A stretch of DNA of 64,000 bases, taken from Mesorhizobium terrae (GTDB lineage Bacteria > Pseudomonadota > Alphaproteobacteria > Rhizobiales > Rhizobiaceae). Below the pieces are notes generated by a model. The model was not told where the DNA came from. It saw only the letters and a list, made by a program, of their open reading frames with translations, and did no database searches. Where the stretch lies: NCBI RefSeq assembly GCF_008727715.1, contig NZ_CP044218.1, forward strand, positions 1,984,001-2,048,000, written 5' to 3'. Below, one piece after another: positions 54,989 to 63,557 of this stretch; the first letter of the stretch is position 1, and every line of letters begins with the position of its first letter. Both the position numbers and the translations under genes were made by a program.

Positions 54989-56230
54989 TTACTCCCGGGC
55001 ATCCAGCCGGCGGACCTTGCGCAGATTGGGAAAGATCAGCGCCCATAGGCCGGCGACGGCGATCGCGCCGATGCCGCCAACAACCACCGCCGGGACCGTA
55101 CCGACGATCGCCGCCATGGTGCCGGCGCGGAATTCGCCCACTTCGTTGGAGGCGCCGACAAATACCTGGTTGACGGCATTGACCCGCCCACGGACGTCGT
55201 CCGGAGTCCACAACTGGATCAGGGTTTCACGGATATAGACGCTGACCATGTCGGTAGCGCCCAAAAGAGCAAGCGCGACGATCGACAGCCATGTGGTGAC
55301 CGACAGGCCGAACAGAGCGGTAACGGCGCCAAACAGCGCCACGAAGATGAGCATGACGGCACCGGCATGGTCGCGGATCGGATGGCCGGCCAACCACACG
55401 GCAACGCAGATGGCGCCGACGCCCGGCGCCGAGCGCAACAGGCCAAGGCCCCATGGGCCGAGATCGAGGATGTCGCGCGCATAGACCGGCAGCAAAGCCG
55501 ATGCGCCTGAAAGAAGCACGGCGAACAGGTCAAGCGATATCGCTCCCAGGACGACCTTTTCGCCCCAGATGTAGCGGAAGCCGGCAAACAGGGTTTCGAG
55601 GCTGGGCTTGTCCGTCTCGCCGCGCTGCGCCGGTTTTGGAATGGCGAGAATCAATACGACTGCCAGCAGCATCAACAATGCGGCGCAGCCATAAGCGGCC
55701 TCTGCCGACAGCCCATAGAGCAGGCCGCCGGCGACGGGACCGACGATGGTGGCGGTCTGCCAGGCCGATGAATTCCAGGCAATCGCGTTGGCGAAGTCCT
55801 GCGGCGGCACCAGATTGGCGAAGAGCGAGGCCGAGGCCGGGCCGAAAAAGGCGCGGGCAATGCCGAACGGGACGAGCACGGAAAAGATCGGCAGCGGCGA
55901 ACCCAGGCCGTGCCAGGTCAACAAAAGTAGTGTCGCCGCGCAGGCCGCTTCCATCACGATCGCCAGCGCCATGATCCTGCGCCGCCCGAAGCGGTCGGCG
56001 ACGACACCGGTGACCAGCACCAGGAGCAGCGAGGGCAAGAACTGCACGATGCCGACCAAGCCAAGGTCGAACGGGTCGCGTGTCAGGTCATAGATCTGCC
56101 AGCCGACCGCCACCGAAACGATCTGGGCGGCGAAGGTGGTGAGGAAGCGCGCGGCCCAATAGTTGCGGAACGGCGCGTGCCGGAACGCTGCGTAACGTCG
56201 TTCCGGAGACGGTGATCTGTCGGTCTTCAT
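54989..56230 (-). CDS. MFS transporter, MFS_3/EntS-like
   Basis: A 413-residue protein with twelve membrane segments. The start YAAFRHAPFRNYWAARFLTTFAA and the loop VADRFGRRRIMALAIVMEAA are typical of the EntS-like drug/siderophore exporter group, and GRVNAVNQVFVGASNEVGEF is the second-half signature. The chosen start (56230) has GGGGCC upstream; ATG 56245 is an alternative. Substrate unknown. It is convergent with the amidotransferase gene. Confidence 0.9.
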   Translation of the reverse strand: MKTDRSPSPERRYAAFRHAPFRNYWAARFLTTFAAQIVSVAVGWQIYDLTRDPFDLGLVGIVQFLPSLLLVLVTGVVADRFGRRRIMALAIVMEAACAATLLLLTWHGLGSPLPIFSVLVPFGIARAFFGPASASLFANLVPPQDFANAIAWNSSAWQTATIVGPVAGGLLYGLSAEAAYGCAALLMLLAVVLILAIPKPAQRGETDKPSLETLFAGFRYIWGEKVVLGAISLDLFAVLLSGASALLPVYARDILDLGPWGLGLLRSAPGVGAICVAVWLAGHPIRDHAGAVMLIFVALFGAVTALFGLSVTTWLSIVALALLGATDMVSVYIRETLIQLWTPDDVRGRVNAVNQVFVGASNEVGEFRAGTMAAIVGTVPAVVVGGIGAIAVAGLWALIFPNLRKVRRLDARE

Positions 56231-56359
56231 GGATGTCGGCCCCATAGCAGTTGCACAGGCCGGCGGGGCTCTTCCACGATGGGCGCTGGTCCGGTCGCCG
56301 AGCTATAGCGCAGATTTCCGCACCGCGGGTGTGGAATTTCGCCCTGTCTTCGCCGCGCG

Positions 56360-57460
56360 TCAGTCGCGCAGCGCCGCAGATATGGCGGCAAGACCGCCAC
56401 GCAATTGTTCGGCGGTCGGCCAGCCGAACCCGACGCGGAAAAAGGTTTTCGGCATTTCGAACCAATGGCCAGGCCCCACATAGGTGCCATGTTTCTCCAG
56501 AAGCCGGGTGTAGAAGCCGTCGAGGTCGAAATTGGGCGCGACGTCGATGCGCGGAAAGCCGACGACACCGCCGGAAGGCGGCACCCAGTCGACCAGCGGT
56601 TCCTTGTCGATCCAGTTCTGCACGATGCCGCGACGGGCCGCCATTTCCGGCAGCAGCCCGGCCAGGAAACTATCGCGCCGTTCCAGCATCGCGCGGGCGA
56701 TCGCCTCGTCGATGACACTGCCGCAGATGCCGATCTGCTCCTTGGCCGACAGGAATTTCTCCTGCAAGGCAACATCGCGGGTGATCAGCCAGCCGATGCG
56801 GATTCCGGGAATACCGAAGGCCTTCGACAGCGACGAGACGCTGATCGCCCGCTTGCTGAGCGAGGCGGCCGTCGGCAATTTGGTGCCGTAGCTGAGATCG
56901 CGATAGGTCTCGTCGACCAGAAGATAGCAGCCTTTCTCTTCCGCCAATGCGATCAGCCGGTCGAGGTCCGCGCGGCTCATCATCGTGCCGGTCGGGTTAT
57001 GCGGGCAGGTGATGCTGATGTAGCGCGTCCGTGGCGTCATCGCCACCGCGATACGGTCGACATCGATGGCGAAGCCGGTATCGAAGGCGAGATCGATATA
57101 GGTGATGGCGCAGCCGATCGCCTTTGGCGTTTCGATGTTGGTCGCGTAGTTCGGCCGCACCACGACCAGATGATCGCGTTCCGACAGAAGCGACGTGGCG
57201 ATGATGAAAAGCGCGCCGGCGGCACCGGCTGTAACCAGCACGTCGTCAGGCGACAGGCCCCGGTCCTGGGCCGCGATCAGTTCCCTCAGCGCACGGTCGC
57301 CGCGATGTTCGCCGTAGAACAGAGTGAGGTCCAGCAAGGCGATCCCGATGTCGGAAAGCTTCTGGTCGGCAATCGAACTTTCCGAAAGATTGTAGCGGAT
57401 GCGGTCGTAGCCGTATTCCTCCGGCGCTTCCTTCTCGATCACCATGCGTGCGTAGTTCAT
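56360..57460 (-). CDS. PLP-dependent aminotransferase, class I/II
   Basis: A 366-residue fold-type I enzyme. The Schiff-base lysine is in SVSSLSKAFGIPGIRIGW; other cofactor contacts are TAGAAGALF, CPHNPTGTMM and LVDETYRDL. The C-terminal arginine region GHWFEMPKTFFRVGFGW should bind the substrate carboxylate. The ATG at 57460 has GGAGG seven bases upstream. Substrate is unknown; the next gene, an MFS transporter, may be in the same transcription unit. Confidence 0.92.
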   Translation of the reverse strand: MNYARMVIEKEAPEEYGYDRIRYNLSESSIADQKLSDIGIALLDLTLFYGEHRGDRALRELIAAQDRGLSPDDVLVTAGAAGALFIIATSLLSERDHLVVVRPNYATNIETPKAIGCAITYIDLAFDTGFAIDVDRIAVAMTPRTRYISITCPHNPTGTMMSRADLDRLIALAEEKGCYLLVDETYRDLSYGTKLPTAASLSKRAISVSSLSKAFGIPGIRIGWLITRDVALQEKFLSAKEQIGICGSVIDEAIARAMLERRDSFLAGLLPEMAARRGIVQNWIDKEPLVDWVPPSGGVVGFPRIDVAPNFDLDGFYTRLLEKHGTYVGPGHWFEMPKTFFRVGFGWPTAEQLRGGLAAISAALRD

Positions 57461-57536
57461 CGGCAAGCCTCCACCCTTTGTCGTGCAGCGTAAGGGACAA
57501 GGATGAGGCCAGACAATCCCGACAGGTCGATCCAGC

Positions 57537-58175
57537 CTACTTTCTCGGCTGCAGGCCCGAGACGATAAGCGAATGATATTGCAGGGCGAAGTCTTCGGCG
57601 CGAACCTCGCCTTCAGGCCGGAACCAGCGCACCATCCAGTTCATCAGCGAAAGCACGGCACGTGCCGCGATGGCGACATCGTCAATCGCAAAGGTTCCCG
57701 CAGCCTTGCCGTCGGCCAACAGGGAACGCAGCAATTTCTCGAAGCGATCCCGCAAAGCCAGTTGCTCGTCGGTCCAGTGATTTCTCTCGACGCCGCCGAA
57801 ACCGTGCAGCATGACGACGAAGGCGGCGTAGTTGGTTTCGAAGAAAATCGCCTGCGTCTGCATGAAGGCCTTGAGCTTTTCGTCCGGTTCCGGAGCTGCC
57901 GTAATCGCCGCGCCGACGGCGAGATATTGCCGCTCCAGCAGGTCGACGACCATCTCGTCGAAGATGTCCTTCTTGGTGGGGAAGTAGTGGTAGACGGCCG
58001 CCTTGGTGACGCCAACGGCTTGGGCGACGTCGTTCAACGAGGTGCCATCGAAGCCATTGGCGGCGAACAGTTTCGCGGCGGCGCCGAGAATGGTGGCACG
58101 TGGCGCCGGCATGGTTGGCGGCCGACCGACCGGGGCCTTCCCTGCGTGGACGGTGTCTGGTCGTTGACGAGGCAT
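57537..58175 (-). CDS. TetR family transcriptional regulator
   Basis: A 212-residue repressor. The helix-turn-helix is at ~43-65 (TSLNDVAQAVGVTKAAVYHYF followed by PTKKDI), preceded by ILGAAAKLFAANGFDG. The C-terminal domain is helical (FFETNYAAFVVMLHGFGGVE). It is divergent over 97 bases from the fadJ-like gene, so it probably controls fatty-acid oxidation, as TetR regulators (FadR/LiuR/PsrA types) often do. Confidence 0.9.
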   Translation of the reverse strand: MPRQRPDTVHAGKAPVGRPPTMPAPRATILGAAAKLFAANGFDGTSLNDVAQAVGVTKAAVYHYFPTKKDIFDEMVVDLLERQYLAVGAAITAAPEPDEKLKAFMQTQAIFFETNYAAFVVMLHGFGGVERNHWTDEQLALRDRFEKLLRSLLADGKAAGTFAIDDVAIAARAVLSLMNWMVRWFRPEGEVRAEDFALQYHSLIVSGLQPRK

Positions 58176-58188
58176 GCACCGTGTTTTA

Positions 58189-58210
58189 TTACCGGCCAGC
58201 TGGTTTGTAA
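58189..58210. promoter_or_regulatory. Palindromic candidate TetR operator
   Basis: TTACCGG-CCAGCTGG-TTTGTAA: the eight-base core CCAGCTGG and outer TTAC/GTAA arms are symmetric, with three imperfect positions between. It overlaps the promoter region of the divergent fadJ-like and TetR genes. Confidence 0.45.
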
Positions 58211-58272
58211 ATATGATCGGCGCCCGAGGCCGCGACGTCTGGCTTGAGCGCCTTGTTCGAAGAGGCCAACCG

Positions 58273-60342
58273 ATGACCGACATCAAGACACCCGAGGCCA
58301 AGGTCAGCGTCGCGCATCGCGGCGGCGTCGCCATCGTCACCATCGACAATCCGCCGGTGAATGCGCTGTCGTTTTCCGTGCGCAGTCCTCTCCATGATGC
58401 GCTCACCCGGTTGCGCGACGACCAGGCGACGGCCGCCATCGTGATCGCTTGCGCAGGACGCACTTTCGTTGCCGGCGCCGACATCGCCGAATTCGGCAAG
58501 CCGATGCAGGATCCGGACCTGGGAGCGTTGATCGCGCTGCTGGAGACGATCGAAAAGCCGACCGTCGCCGCCATTCATGGCACGGCATTGGGTGGTGGGC
58601 TGGAACTGGCGCTCGGCTGCCATTTTCGGGTCGCCGACGAGACGGCCCGGCTCGGCCTGCCCGAAGTGAAGCTCGGCCTGTTGCCCGGGGCTGGCGGCAC
58701 CGTTCGCCTGCCGGCGCTGGTTGGACCGTTCAAGGCATTGGATATGATCACCTCCGGCATGCCGATTGTCGCCGCGGAGGCCCTGGAGGCTGGTCTTGTC
58801 GACAGCCTTGCCGGTGTCGACCTGGTTGCCGATGCCGCCGCCTTCGCGGCGGTCAAGGCGGCGGAGGGCGGCCCGTTCATCGCCGTGCGCAACCGGCGCG
58901 ACAAGCTCGAAAGTGTCGATCGGGATGAGCTTGAGGCGCGCATCAAGGGCGTGACGGCAAAGGCCAGGGGATTGCAGGCGCCGGTCGCTTGCGCGCAGGC
59001 GGTGCGCAACGCCGTGCTTTTGCCTTTTGACGAGGCGCTGGCGCGCGAGCGCGCCCTTTTCATCGAACTGGTGGGATCCGAACAGTCGCGCGCGCAACGG
59101 CATCTGTTCTTCGCCGAACGCGAGGCCGCCAAGGTGGTTGGCATCGACAAGACGATCAAGCCGCGGCCGATCCGCCGTGTCGGCATCATCGGCGCCGGCA
59201 CAATGGGCGGTGGCATCGCGATGGCGTTTGCCAATGGCGGCATCGCCGTGACCTTGGTCGAAGCGGCAACCGAGGCACTGCAACGCGGTCTGGAGCGGAT
59301 GGCGAAGAATTACGCGATCTCCGTCTCGCGCGGTTCGCTCAGCGAGACCGACAAGACGGCGCGCCTGGCACTGCTTTCGGGCACGACCGACTATGCGGCG
59401 CTGGCGGATTGCGATCTGGTGATCGAGGCGGTGTTCGAGGAGATGACGGTCAAGAAAGAGGTGTTGGCGGCCATCGACAAGTCCGTGAAGCCGGGCACCA
59501 TCATCGCCACCAACACCTCCTATCTCGACGTCAACGCGCTGGCCGGCGCCGTCTCAAAGCCACAGGATTTTGCCGGCATGCATTTCTTCTCGCCGGCCAA
59601 TGTCATGAAGCTCTTGGAGATCGTGCGGGGCGCGGAAACGGCGCCGGACGTGCTGGTCACGCTGCTGTCGCTCGCCCGTTCGATCGGCAAGGTGCCGGTC
59701 GTGGTCGGCGTCTGTCACGGCTTCGTCGGCAACCGCATGCTGGCGGCACGCGGCACGGAGATCGAGGCCCTGCTCCTCGAAGGTGCCAGCCCAGCGGAGG
59801 TCGACAAGGCCTTCACCGATTTCGGCTGGCCGATGGGACCGTTCCAGATGGTCGATCTTGCCGGACTGGACATAGGCTGGCGCAACCGCAAGGCCCTGGG
59901 CAAGACGGCCTTGATCGCCGACTGGCTCTGCGAGCAGGGCCGTTTCGGCCAGAAGACCGGTCGGGGCTTCTATCTCTACGCCGATGGCCGCACCGCGCAG
60001 CCCGATCCGGAACTCGCGGCGCATATCGCCGAAGAGGCCAAACGCATTGGCGTCGCGCCGCGCGCGATTACGGCCGAAGAAATCATAGAGCGCACGCTCT
60101 ACCCGCTGATCAATGAGGGCATGCGCATTCTCGAGGAAGGCATTGCCGCGCGCGAATCCGATATCGATCTCGTCTGGGTGAACGGCTACGGCTTTCCGCT
60201 CGGCAAGGGCGGGCCGATGTTCTGGGCCCGGCAGAAGGGTCTGGCGACGATCGCCGGACGCCTGAGCTATTGGCACGACCATACCGGCAAGGATGTCTTC
60301 AAGCCGTCCGAACGGTTGAAGGCGATGGCCGCTGAAGCGTGA
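58273..60342 (+). CDS. fadJ: Bifunctional enoyl-CoA hydratase/3-hydroxyacyl-CoA dehydrogenase
   Basis: A 689-residue trifunctional-type beta-oxidation enzyme. Residues ~10-190 form the crotonase domain (FVAGADIAEFGKPM and GTALGGGLELALGCHF, with both glutamates conserved). Residues ~300-480 form the NAD-binding dehydrogenase domain (VGIIGAGTMGGGIAMAFANG, MHFFSPANVMKLLEIV) with catalytic His, and the C-terminal ~200 the 3HCDH domain. FadB and FadJ cannot be separated without a tree. No thiolase gene follows. The TetR gene is divergent. Confidence 0.93.
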   Translation: MTDIKTPEAKVSVAHRGGVAIVTIDNPPVNALSFSVRSPLHDALTRLRDDQATAAIVIACAGRTFVAGADIAEFGKPMQDPDLGALIALLETIEKPTVAAIHGTALGGGLELALGCHFRVADETARLGLPEVKLGLLPGAGGTVRLPALVGPFKALDMITSGMPIVAAEALEAGLVDSLAGVDLVADAAAFAAVKAAEGGPFIAVRNRRDKLESVDRDELEARIKGVTAKARGLQAPVACAQAVRNAVLLPFDEALARERALFIELVGSEQSRAQRHLFFAEREAAKVVGIDKTIKPRPIRRVGIIGAGTMGGGIAMAFANGGIAVTLVEAATEALQRGLERMAKNYAISVSRGSLSETDKTARLALLSGTTDYAALADCDLVIEAVFEEMTVKKEVLAAIDKSVKPGTIIATNTSYLDVNALAGAVSKPQDFAGMHFFSPANVMKLLEIVRGAETAPDVLVTLLSLARSIGKVPVVVGVCHGFVGNRMLAARGTEIEALLLEGASPAEVDKAFTDFGWPMGPFQMVDLAGLDIGWRNRKALGKTALIADWLCEQGRFGQKTGRGFYLYADGRTAQPDPELAAHIAEEAKRIGVAPRAITAEEIIERTLYPLINEGMRILEEGIAARESDIDLVWVNGYGFPLGKGGPMFWARQKGLATIAGRLSYWHDHTGKDVFKPSERLKAMAAEA

Positions 60343-60826
60343 TGGAAGGATTTCCGTTGGTGGACTGAGGCCTGCCAACGACGGTTCGCTATTGGCGATG
60401 GCTCACAGCCCGGCCGCCGAACACCCGCGGGGTTGGGGGTAGGATGGTCCGGCGGTCGGGACAGGCCGGTTGTAGGACGCCGGCAGAATTAGCGTAACCT
60501 CACGCAAGACACCCAGCAATTCAACCAAAAGGACAGCCGTGGACCGATGGCGTTTCTACGCAGCGTCCGGAAAATGGAAGCCCGCCTGCTACTTTTGTAG
60601 GCTGATGCCTGCAGGCGGGCCGCTCCTCGTACGAAATAGCTCCGCATGGATAGAGCGGCCCGACAATAGCGCCTGGCGCTGGGCTCGCTATTGTACTTAT
60701 TAGCAGGCGGTGATGTTTCGGAATGGCTTGACTATCAGTGCCCGAACCGAGCGCGGATGTTTCCGCAGGCTTAGCCAACCCGATACCCTCGCAAAGCCCG
60801 AGCAGGCAGCTTCGGAAGGCTCGAAG
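60343..60826. other. Repeat-rich intergenic region
   Basis: A 484-base gap with no supported gene. It contains a chain of long inverted repeats (60580-60694): GCCCGCCTGC/GCAGGCGGGC (60580-60589 and 60611-60620), CGGGCCGCTC/GAGCGGCCCG (60616-60625 and 60653-60662) and ACAATAGCG/CGCTATTGT (60663-60671 and 60686-60694). The first two share bases 60616-60620, so they exclude each other. Short frames here have no ribosome site or family match. Confidence 0.7.
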
Positions 60827-61636
60827 CTATTCTGGCACCGCGAAGATATCAAAGTGCCGGATGCTCGCCATATCGTTCTCGGCAAGTTTGCGCCCGAACA
60901 GCGTGCTCTGCTCCACTAGGTGTACGGCGTAGCCCTTTTCCGCGAAGAAGCGGTACAAAGCACGGCGCTCCTCCGGGGTGTTGTGAACATTGACCTCGGA
61001 TTTGACGCGGGGGCGCGCTTCATCGACCAGATCCTCGATCGATTTGAGCGCGGAAAGGTCGTGACCTTCGATATCCGTCTTGATGTAGCGGAGTTTCGAG
61101 ACCTTTTCGCCCAAGCGAGCACGTATCATCGGGCCGATCCTCCTGCCTTCGACAGGTAGGGAGTAGGTGCTGCCGTGCTTCCAGACGGACGAACCGTGCT
61201 TGTCGCCGCCATTGGGGAAGTCCGGGCCGTTGTATTTGAACACCAAGGCTTCGTCCTGGTTCGTGACGGCATAAGGGAAGGCGACGATGTTGTATTTGCC
61301 CGGGTTCAGGATGGCGTTGCTGGCAAGGATCGAGAACACGAACGGGTTTGGCTCGAAGGCAAGAACAAATCCGTTCGGACCGCAGGCGAGTGCCATGGGA
61401 AGCGCGGTGTCCCCACAATGGGCGCCGATATCGATGGCCACGTCACCGTCGGAAATGAAGGTGCGCAGCTCGTCGATTTCCGATTGTAGAATTTCAAATC
61501 CGTTGAATCGGGGATTTCGCCACAACGCGAATTTGACCTCGCCGTCCTTTTCGAGATGAACGGTCTCGGTCGAATGGCCGTAGACCCGCGCGCTCGGCTT
61601 CAGGCCCAGCAGGTAGAAGAACTCCGTGAGCCGCAT
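60827..61636 (-). CDS. FkbM family methyltransferase
   Basis: A 269-residue SAM-dependent methyltransferase of the FkbM family, which usually methylates sugars or surface polysaccharides. The SAM motif is AIDIGAHCGDTALPMALACG (~78-97) with FEPNPFVFSIL; YIKTDIEGHDLSALKS is the FkbM signature. Start ATG at 61636 has GGGAG eight bases upstream (TTG 61651 alternative). It faces a membrane glycosyltransferase gene on the other strand, a possible accessory polysaccharide patch. Confidence 0.9.
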   Translation of the reverse strand: MRLTEFFYLLGLKPSARVYGHSTETVHLEKDGEVKFALWRNPRFNGFEILQSEIDELRTFISDGDVAIDIGAHCGDTALPMALACGPNGFVLAFEPNPFVFSILASNAILNPGKYNIVAFPYAVTNQDEALVFKYNGPDFPNGGDKHGSSVWKHGSTYSLPVEGRRIGPMIRARLGEKVSKLRYIKTDIEGHDLSALKSIEDLVDEARPRVKSEVNVHNTPEERRALYRFFAEKGYAVHLVEQSTLFGRKLAENDMASIRHFDIFAVPE

Positions 61637-62108
61637 GCCCGTGCTCCCCAAGCAATCGCTGCTCCTTGGATAGAGCGCGATTTCGCGAACTGCAAGAATA
61701 TCGGAAGGAAGCCACGATGAGCCGCATCTTCGCGGGCGCTGGGCGGCATCTGGATGATATCGATCCTAAACGGGACCGGCACGGCGCCGTGAAAGCCACC
61801 CGGGAAGTCTTGCTGAAAAGCGAGGGACAGCGAAATTTCATGTCGATGATGGGGTGCCGCTTTTGGCGGACGCCGTCACAGGAGCGACTGTTTACGTAGA
61901 TTGAGACAAGCGCCGTGGACGCTCCTAACGACCTGAACCGCTGAGTTCCTCGCGCGTTGTGGTCCCCTTCCCAAGGGCCCTTCTTACCGGGCCAATTCCG
62001 AGCTGCCTGGACGCATTGAGAATTGCCGAGGCAAGATTGTTTGCCATTCATTTAACCCGGTATGTGCTAAGGGAGGACCGGGTTTGTGGTCTTCTCGAGG
62101 GGGAAGTC
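61637..62108. other. Intergenic region between FkbM and GT87 genes
   Basis: A 472-base stretch. Apart from a weak small reading frame at 61717-61899, it holds no gene I can support and no strong repeat. Promoters for the two divergent flanking genes must lie here. Confidence 0.5.
61717..61899 (+). CDS. Possible 60-residue protein
   Basis: An ATG with GGAAGGAA six bases upstream opens a 60-codon frame rich in Arg, Lys and Asp (HLDDIDPKRDRHGAVKATRE). The ribosome site is good, but the protein has no recognisable family and could be a relic or chance frame. Confidence 0.3.
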   Translation: MSRIFAGAGRHLDDIDPKRDRHGAVKATREVLLKSEGQRNFMSMMGCRFWRTPSQERLFT

Positions 62109-63269
62109 GTGCGTTTTCTGAAGTCGCTCTATGAGCGCAGCGGCCTCATTCTTTGCGCGCTCGCTATTGCGACGGTGCTGGTTTTGTGTGCGCTGAAGCC
62201 GCAGGTTCGCTCAGTTCTTGTCGCTTACGATTTTGGATCGCAGATGTTCTTTGAACATCAGCCTCTCTACGATTTGAAACGAGCCATGGGGTATCTCTAT
62301 GCCCCGGCCTTTGCTGCCCTCTACCTGCCGTTTTACGAACTTGGTCCAACTGTTGGTGGCCTGCTCTGGCGTGTGCTTGGCGTTGGCTTGTTGACGGCAG
62401 CTGTCTTTACGCAGGCAAAAAAGCTCGACCCGGAAAAGGACGGCTGGATTGTCTCGCTCGGCTTGTTCCTGGCTCTGCCGCTTTCCCTGGGAGCTGTTCG
62501 CAACGGGCAATCGACAATTCTGCTCACTGCTGCCTGCTGGTTTCTAACCATGTCGGCGCTGGACAACAAACGATGGCAGACGCTGCTTTGGTCATTCGCC
62601 GCGCTAACCGCCAAACCAACCGCGATTGTCGTCATCCTCCTTATCGCCGCACTGAGACCGCGCCTTATTCCGTGGATTGTTGGTGCGGTCGCGTTGATGC
62701 TCGCAGTACCCTATGCCTTCGCGCCTGCAGAGTACGTCAATGCTCAGCATCTGGAGTTCTTCCAGCTCCTCACTTCGATGAGTTCCAACAGCGCGCGGGA
62801 GGCGTTCGAGGCCGCCGATTTTACGGGGATATTGGCTGCTGCCGGCATTTCGATCACCGGTCCGGCCGCAATGATAGTCAGGCTATCGGTGGCGGCGATT
62901 GTGCTTGGCGCCGTATTTCGACTTGACCGCGAAAATGAACCGTTGCACCGCTTTGTGATCTTCCTGATCGCAGCCTACTACATGACGGTTTTCAACCCGC
63001 GCGTTGAGTCCAACACATATGTGATGGTGGCTGTTCCGCTGGGCCTTGCGGTTGCCTATCTCAAAACCCGCGAGCCAACGTCATATGTCCCCACTGCCCT
63101 CGGCTCGATGCTGTTCCTCTGCGGGTGGACCGGAATTGACGCAGACCTGCATGCGGCGCTGAACCCATGGTTCAAACCCATGATGGTCACCCTCATTTCC
63201 GTACCATTGCTATTTTGCCTTTTGCAGAAAGTCGCGACGCTCAAATTGTCCATTGGAAAGCGTATTTAG
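62109..63269 (+). CDS. GT87-like (DUF2029) membrane glycosyltransferase
   Basis: A 386-residue polytopic protein from GTG 62109, preceded by GAGGGGG. The pattern fits GT87 (DUF2029) mannosyl-type transferases that use polyprenyl-phosphate sugars: FEHQPLYDLKRAMGYLYAPA after the first helix, LGAVRNGQSTILLTAACWF, KPTAIVVILLIAALRPR and YMTVFNPRVESNTYVMVAVP. About ten membrane helices are visible. The donor and acceptor are unknown. It may act with the neighbouring FkbM methyltransferase. Confidence 0.78.
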   Translation: MRFLKSLYERSGLILCALAIATVLVLCALKPQVRSVLVAYDFGSQMFFEHQPLYDLKRAMGYLYAPAFAALYLPFYELGPTVGGLLWRVLGVGLLTAAVFTQAKKLDPEKDGWIVSLGLFLALPLSLGAVRNGQSTILLTAACWFLTMSALDNKRWQTLLWSFAALTAKPTAIVVILLIAALRPRLIPWIVGAVALMLAVPYAFAPAEYVNAQHLEFFQLLTSMSSNSAREAFEAADFTGILAAAGISITGPAAMIVRLSVAAIVLGAVFRLDRENEPLHRFVIFLIAAYYMTVFNPRVESNTYVMVAVPLGLAVAYLKTREPTSYVPTALGSMLFLCGWTGIDADLHAALNPWFKPMMVTLISVPLLFCLLQKVATLKLSIGKRI

Positions 63270-63281
63270 ACGGGGATGGGA

Positions 63282-63301
63282 GGGAGGCCCGGAAGCCTCC
63301 C
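63282..63301 (+). terminator. Hairpin shortly after the GT87-like gene
   Basis: GGGAGGC (63282-63288) pairs with GCCTCCC (63295-63301) across six bases, 13 bases after the stop. No T-run follows, so it is a weak terminator or an RNA-stabilising hairpin. Confidence 0.4.
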
Positions 63302-63426
63302 CTCACTCCCGATTTCATTGATCTCGCTATGCGAGCCAGTCACGGTTAACTTTGCGGCCCATCAGGCCGTTATGATCGTGAAGCCAGGCCCGACTGACGC
63401 CAAGGCCCGCATGCTGGCCTCGCTCG

Positions 63427-63449
63427 CTATTCGTCGCGAATAGTTTTTT
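63427..63449 (+). terminator. Intrinsic terminator
   Basis: CTATTCG (63427-63433), loop TCG, CGAATAG (63437-63443), then six T. It lies 157 bases after the GT87-like stop and could end that transcript or an unannotated small RNA in 63300-63430. The 288-base gap (63270-63557) holds no protein gene I can support. Confidence 0.75.
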
Positions 63450-63511
63450 GCTTCATGCTCGTTCGTGTTGGTGCGAGCGAGTCAAAAAACTTCGGAATGT
63501 TAGTCGAAATG

Positions 63512-63534
63512 AAAACCCCCGCTGACGCGGGGGC
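63512..63534 (-). terminator. Intrinsic terminator of the psiF-like gene
   Basis: On the minus strand, GCCCCCGC, loop GTCA, GCGGGGG and TTTT. It lies 24 bases after the stop of the leftward PsiF-like gene. Confidence 0.85.
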
Positions 63535-63557
63535 TATCGGATCGAACCATGTTCAGC

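Noticed and set aside
60521..60778. 85-codon minus-strand frame in the repeat-rich gap
   Set aside because: No ribosome site, no family, and it runs through the inverted repeats.
61494..62051. 185-codon minus-strand frame overlapping the FkbM gene
   Set aside because: It overlaps the well-supported FkbM reading frame in another phase and has no protein-like composition.
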